A DNA stretch of 7,246 nt from Clostridia bacterium. Lineage in GTDB: Bacteria; Bacillota_A; Clostridia; Christensenellales; Borkfalkiaceae. The translations under genes were made by a program, and so were the position numbers. The notes below the pieces were generated by a model, which had not been told where the DNA came from, searched no databases, and saw only the letters and a program-made list of their open reading frames with translations. Location of the stretch: NCBI GenBank assembly GCA_017399665.1, contig JAFQBR010000225.1, positions 1 through 7,246 of the forward strand, in the 5' to 3' direction. Shown here piece after piece: positions 5,703 through 7,246 of the stretch. Every line of letters begins with the position of its first letter. Position 1 is the first letter of the stretch.

Positions 5703-5730
5703 TATTGTATAGCATTTACAATAGGCTATA
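5703..5730 (-). repeat. Interleaved inverted repeats in the rpsP-khpA gap
   Basis: TATTGT/ACAATA (5703-5708 with 5718-5723) and TATAGC/GCTATA (5708-5713 with 5725-5730) are two 6-bp inverted repeats whose arms interleave. In RNA they would be alternative hairpins or a small pseudoknot. AT-rich composition makes chance plausible. Confidence 0.3.
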
Positions 5731-5753
5731 TTGAACCATTTTTTACCAAAAAC

Positions 5754-5786
5754 GCTAAAACGTACCAAAAATTGCAATACGTTAGC
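5754..5786 (-). repeat. Inverted repeat in the rpsP-khpA gap
   Basis: GCTAAAACGTA (5754-5764) and TACGTTAGC (5778-5786) pair over 9 bp with a 2-nt bulge and a 13-nt loop. It is not followed by a T run in either direction, so it is not a standard terminator. Confidence 0.4.
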
Positions 5787-5803
5787 CAAATTTGATTACA
5801 AAT

Positions 5804-5850
5804 CGGCATAATTAGCTACGCAAAAACATAATTGTCTTTGCGTAGCGCCG
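5804..5850. repeat. Long inverted repeat downstream of rpsP
   Basis: GCTACGCAAA (5815-5824) and TTTGCGTAGC (5837-5846) form a perfect 10-bp stem with a 12-nt loop. CGGC (5804-5807) and GCCG (5847-5850) can add 4 bp beyond a 7-nt one-sided bulge. On the minus strand no T tract follows, so it may stabilise the 3' end of the ffh-rpsP message or slow polymerase rather than terminate it. On the plus strand TTTTT comes 5 nt after the repeat, but no plus-strand gene ends here. Confidence 0.55.
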
Positions 5851-5911
5851 AGTCTTTTTACTGCGCGCCAAACTAAATAATAGTAGCGCAACCTTTACCC
5901 CTTATAAAAAA

Positions 5912-6205
5912 TTATTTTTTCTTTTTGGGGTTTGTTTTTGCAGGAGAAAGCTTTGTGGGCTTTTCGATAACGCCTGCATTAACTAAAAGAGACTTAACTG
6001 TTTCTGTGGGTTGAACACCTTTAGCAATCCAATCTTTAGCCTTATCAGCGTCGATAACGATTTCTACAGGGTTAGCAACGGGATTGTAGTGACCAACTTT
6101 GTCGATATACTTGCCGTCACGAGCAACTCTTGAATCAACTACAACGATACGGTAGAAGGGGCTCTTCTTGTCACCCATTCTTGTCAATCTCATTTTTACT
6201 GCCAT
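5912..6205 (-). CDS. rpsP: 30S ribosomal protein S16
   Basis: S16 is a primary assembly protein of the 30S subunit, binding 16S rRNA in the 5' domain. The 97-aa product begins [26 protein letters not shown] and carries [10 protein letters not shown] and the helix around [17 protein letters not shown], all family-typical. It is somewhat longer than the usual 80-90 aa because of a Lys-rich tail ([16 protein letters not shown]), probably disordered and rRNA-facing. The ATG at 6205-6203 has GGAGG at 6218-6214, 8 nt upstream. It follows ffh by 30 nt with no terminator or clear promoter between, so the two are likely co-transcribed. The next gene, khpA, is 268 nt away, an unusually wide gap. Confidence 0.97.
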   Translation of the reverse strand: MAVKMRLTRMGDKKSPFYRIVVVDSRVARDGKYIDKVGHYNPVANPVEIVIDADKAKDWIAKGVQPTETVKSLLVNAGVIEKPTKLSPAKTNPKKKK

Positions 6206-6235
6206 TTGTATTTCCTCCGTTTTATTATTACTTAA

Positions 6236-7246
6236 TTAAAATTTAAATGGGAGTTTACCCATCTTTTTACCTTTTAGTTGTTTCATCATTTGCTTAGTTT
6301 GTTCGTACTGTTTAAGCAATGAATTTACTTCTTGAATAGAAGTTCCGCTACCGTTTGCAATTCTTGTTTTGCGTGAGTAGTTTAAAATATCGGGATTGCG
6401 ACGTTCACGCTTTGTCATTGAAAGAATAATTGCTTTTATTCTTTCTATCTTGCTCTCGTCAATATCGCCTTCCTTAACGTTCATTTTGTTTGCGCCAGGC
6501 ATAAGACTTAACACAGAGCCAATGCCCCCCATTTTCTTAACCATTTCAAACTGGTCAAGATAATCTTCCAACGTAAAAGAGTTCTCTTTGAACTTCTTTT
6601 CCATCTTTAAAACGTCTTCTTCGGTTACAGCTTCTTGCGCCTTTTCAATGATTGAAAGCACGTCGCCCATACCAAGAATTCTGCGCGCCATTCTATCTGG
6701 ATGGAAGGGCTCTATATCGCCAAGCTTTTCGCCAATGCCCGAAAATTTAATGGGCTTGCCTGTTACGGCTTTAATAGAAAGACATGCACCACCGCGTGTA
6801 TCGCCGTCAAGCTTTGTTAAAACCACACCCGTTATATCTAAACGGTTATTGAATGTTTCTGCAACTTCAACGGCAACTTGACCGGTCATAGAGTCAACAG
6901 TAAGCAAGATTTCGTGTGGATTTACCGCGCTTTTAATATCTTCTAGCTCCTGCATTAACTTTTCGTCAATTTGAAGTCTACCTGCAGTATCTATAATAAC
7001 GGTATCAAAACCAAAGCGTTTAGCGTGTTCAATACCTTTTTTAGCAATTTCAACAGGGCTTATTTGACCAAGAGTAAATACCTCGCAACCAGCCTTTTGC
7101 CCAACAGTTTTAAGCTGATCTATTGCAGCAGGACGGTAAACGTCGCCAGCAATTAGCAAAGGATTTTTACCCTGCTTTTTAAGAAGCATACCAAGCTTTG
7201 CAGAAAGCGTTGTTTTACCTGCGCCTTGCAGACCGCACATCATAAT
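6236..7246 (-). CDS. ffh: Signal recognition particle protein Ffh/SRP54, 5' end cut by the window
   Basis: Ffh is the SRP GTPase that, with 4.5S/6S SRP RNA and the receptor FtsY, delivers ribosomes making membrane and exported proteins to the translocon. The reading frame is open to base 7246; about 100 codons of the N domain lie outside, so the ATG at 7243 is internal and not the start. Counting from that Met, the G domain shows the P-loop GLQGAGKTT (4-12), DVYRPAAIDQL (34-44), DTAGR (85-89), TKLDGD (143-148) and GIGEKLGDIEPF (169-180). The M domain (about 215-335) has the SRP-RNA-binding helices ending RIANGSG (294-300) and a C-terminal run with several Met and Lys. It is followed 30 nt later by rpsP, the usual Firmicute order. 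Confidence 0.97.
   Translation of the reverse strand: MMMCGLQGAGKTTLSAKLGMLLKKQGKNPLLIAGDVYRPAAIDQLKTVGQKAGCEVFTLGQISPVEIAKKGIEHAKRFGFDTVIIDTAGRLQIDEKLMQELEDIKSAVNPHEILLTVDSMTGQVAVEVAETFNNRLDITGVVLTKLDGDTRGGACLSIKAVTGKPIKFSGIGEKLGDIEPFHPDRMARRILGMGDVLSIIEKAQEAVTEEDVLKMEKKFKENSFTLEDYLDQFEMVKKMGGIGSVLSLMPGANKMNVKEGDIDESKIERIKAIILSMTKRERRNPDILNYSRKTRIANGSGTSIQEVNSLLKQYEQTKQMMKQLKGKKMGKLPFKF

Noticed and set aside
5726..5809. 27-codon minus-strand ORF in the rpsP-khpA gap
   Set aside because: There is no Shine-Dalgarno, and the frame runs through an inverted repeat in AT-rich DNA; probably chance.
6588..6881. Plus-strand open frame of 97 codons
   Set aside because: It lies entirely opposite ffh and shows no motif or supporting binding site; a shadow.
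1..7246. A new multi-gene system, CRISPR array, tRNA/rRNA genes or defence island
   Set aside because: All substantial genes belong to known housekeeping families in near-standard order; no repeat-spacer pattern or structural RNA gene was seen.

Overview
This is an AT-rich stretch of bacterial chromosome carrying ten genes, all on the minus strand, so transcription runs from high to low coordinates. The order ffh - rpsP - khpA - rimM - trmD - rbgA - rnhB - yraN is the conserved ribosome-biogenesis neighbourhood of Firmicutes. With AT-rich coding DNA, AGGAGG-type ribosome binding sites and a C. symbiosum-like pyruvate phosphate dikinase, it suggests a low-GC member of the Clostridia or a related uncultured lineage. 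That assignment is an inference from gene order and protein character, not from a search.

Layout in the direction of transcription. (1) 7246-5912: the 3' two-thirds of ffh (signal recognition particle GTPase), then rpsP (ribosomal protein S16) 30 nt later. (2) 5911-5644: a 268-nt gap with several inverted repeats. (3) 5643-4196: khpA (KH-domain RNA-binding protein), rimM (16S maturation factor) and trmD (tRNA m1G37 methyltransferase), tightly packed and ending at a hairpin terminator. (4) 4195-4005: a 191-nt gap where rplS (L19) is usually found; here it is absent. (5) 4004-1032: rbgA (50S assembly GTPase), rnhB (RNase HII), yraN (predicted nuclease-fold protein) and a THUMP-domain rRNA methyltransferase of the RlmL/YpsC type, again tightly packed and ending at a strong terminator. 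(6) 1031-609: a 423-nt non-coding stretch that looks like the promoter and long leader of the next gene; it holds a second terminator-like hairpin inside a larger fold. (7) 608-1: the first 202 codons of ppdK.

Most genes serve the making and running of the translation machinery: ribosome parts (S16), assembly factors (RimM, RbgA), rRNA and tRNA methylation (RlmL-type, TrmD), RNA binding (KhpA) and co-translational targeting (Ffh). RnhB is a genome-maintenance passenger usual at this place. ppdK belongs to central carbon metabolism and is a separate transcription unit.

I see no mobile element genes, CRISPR array, tRNA or rRNA genes, toxin-antitoxin or defence genes, and no protein-coding system that looks new. 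The least ordinary signals are non-coding: the structured ppdK leader, the repeat-rich rpsP-khpA gap, and the missing rplS.
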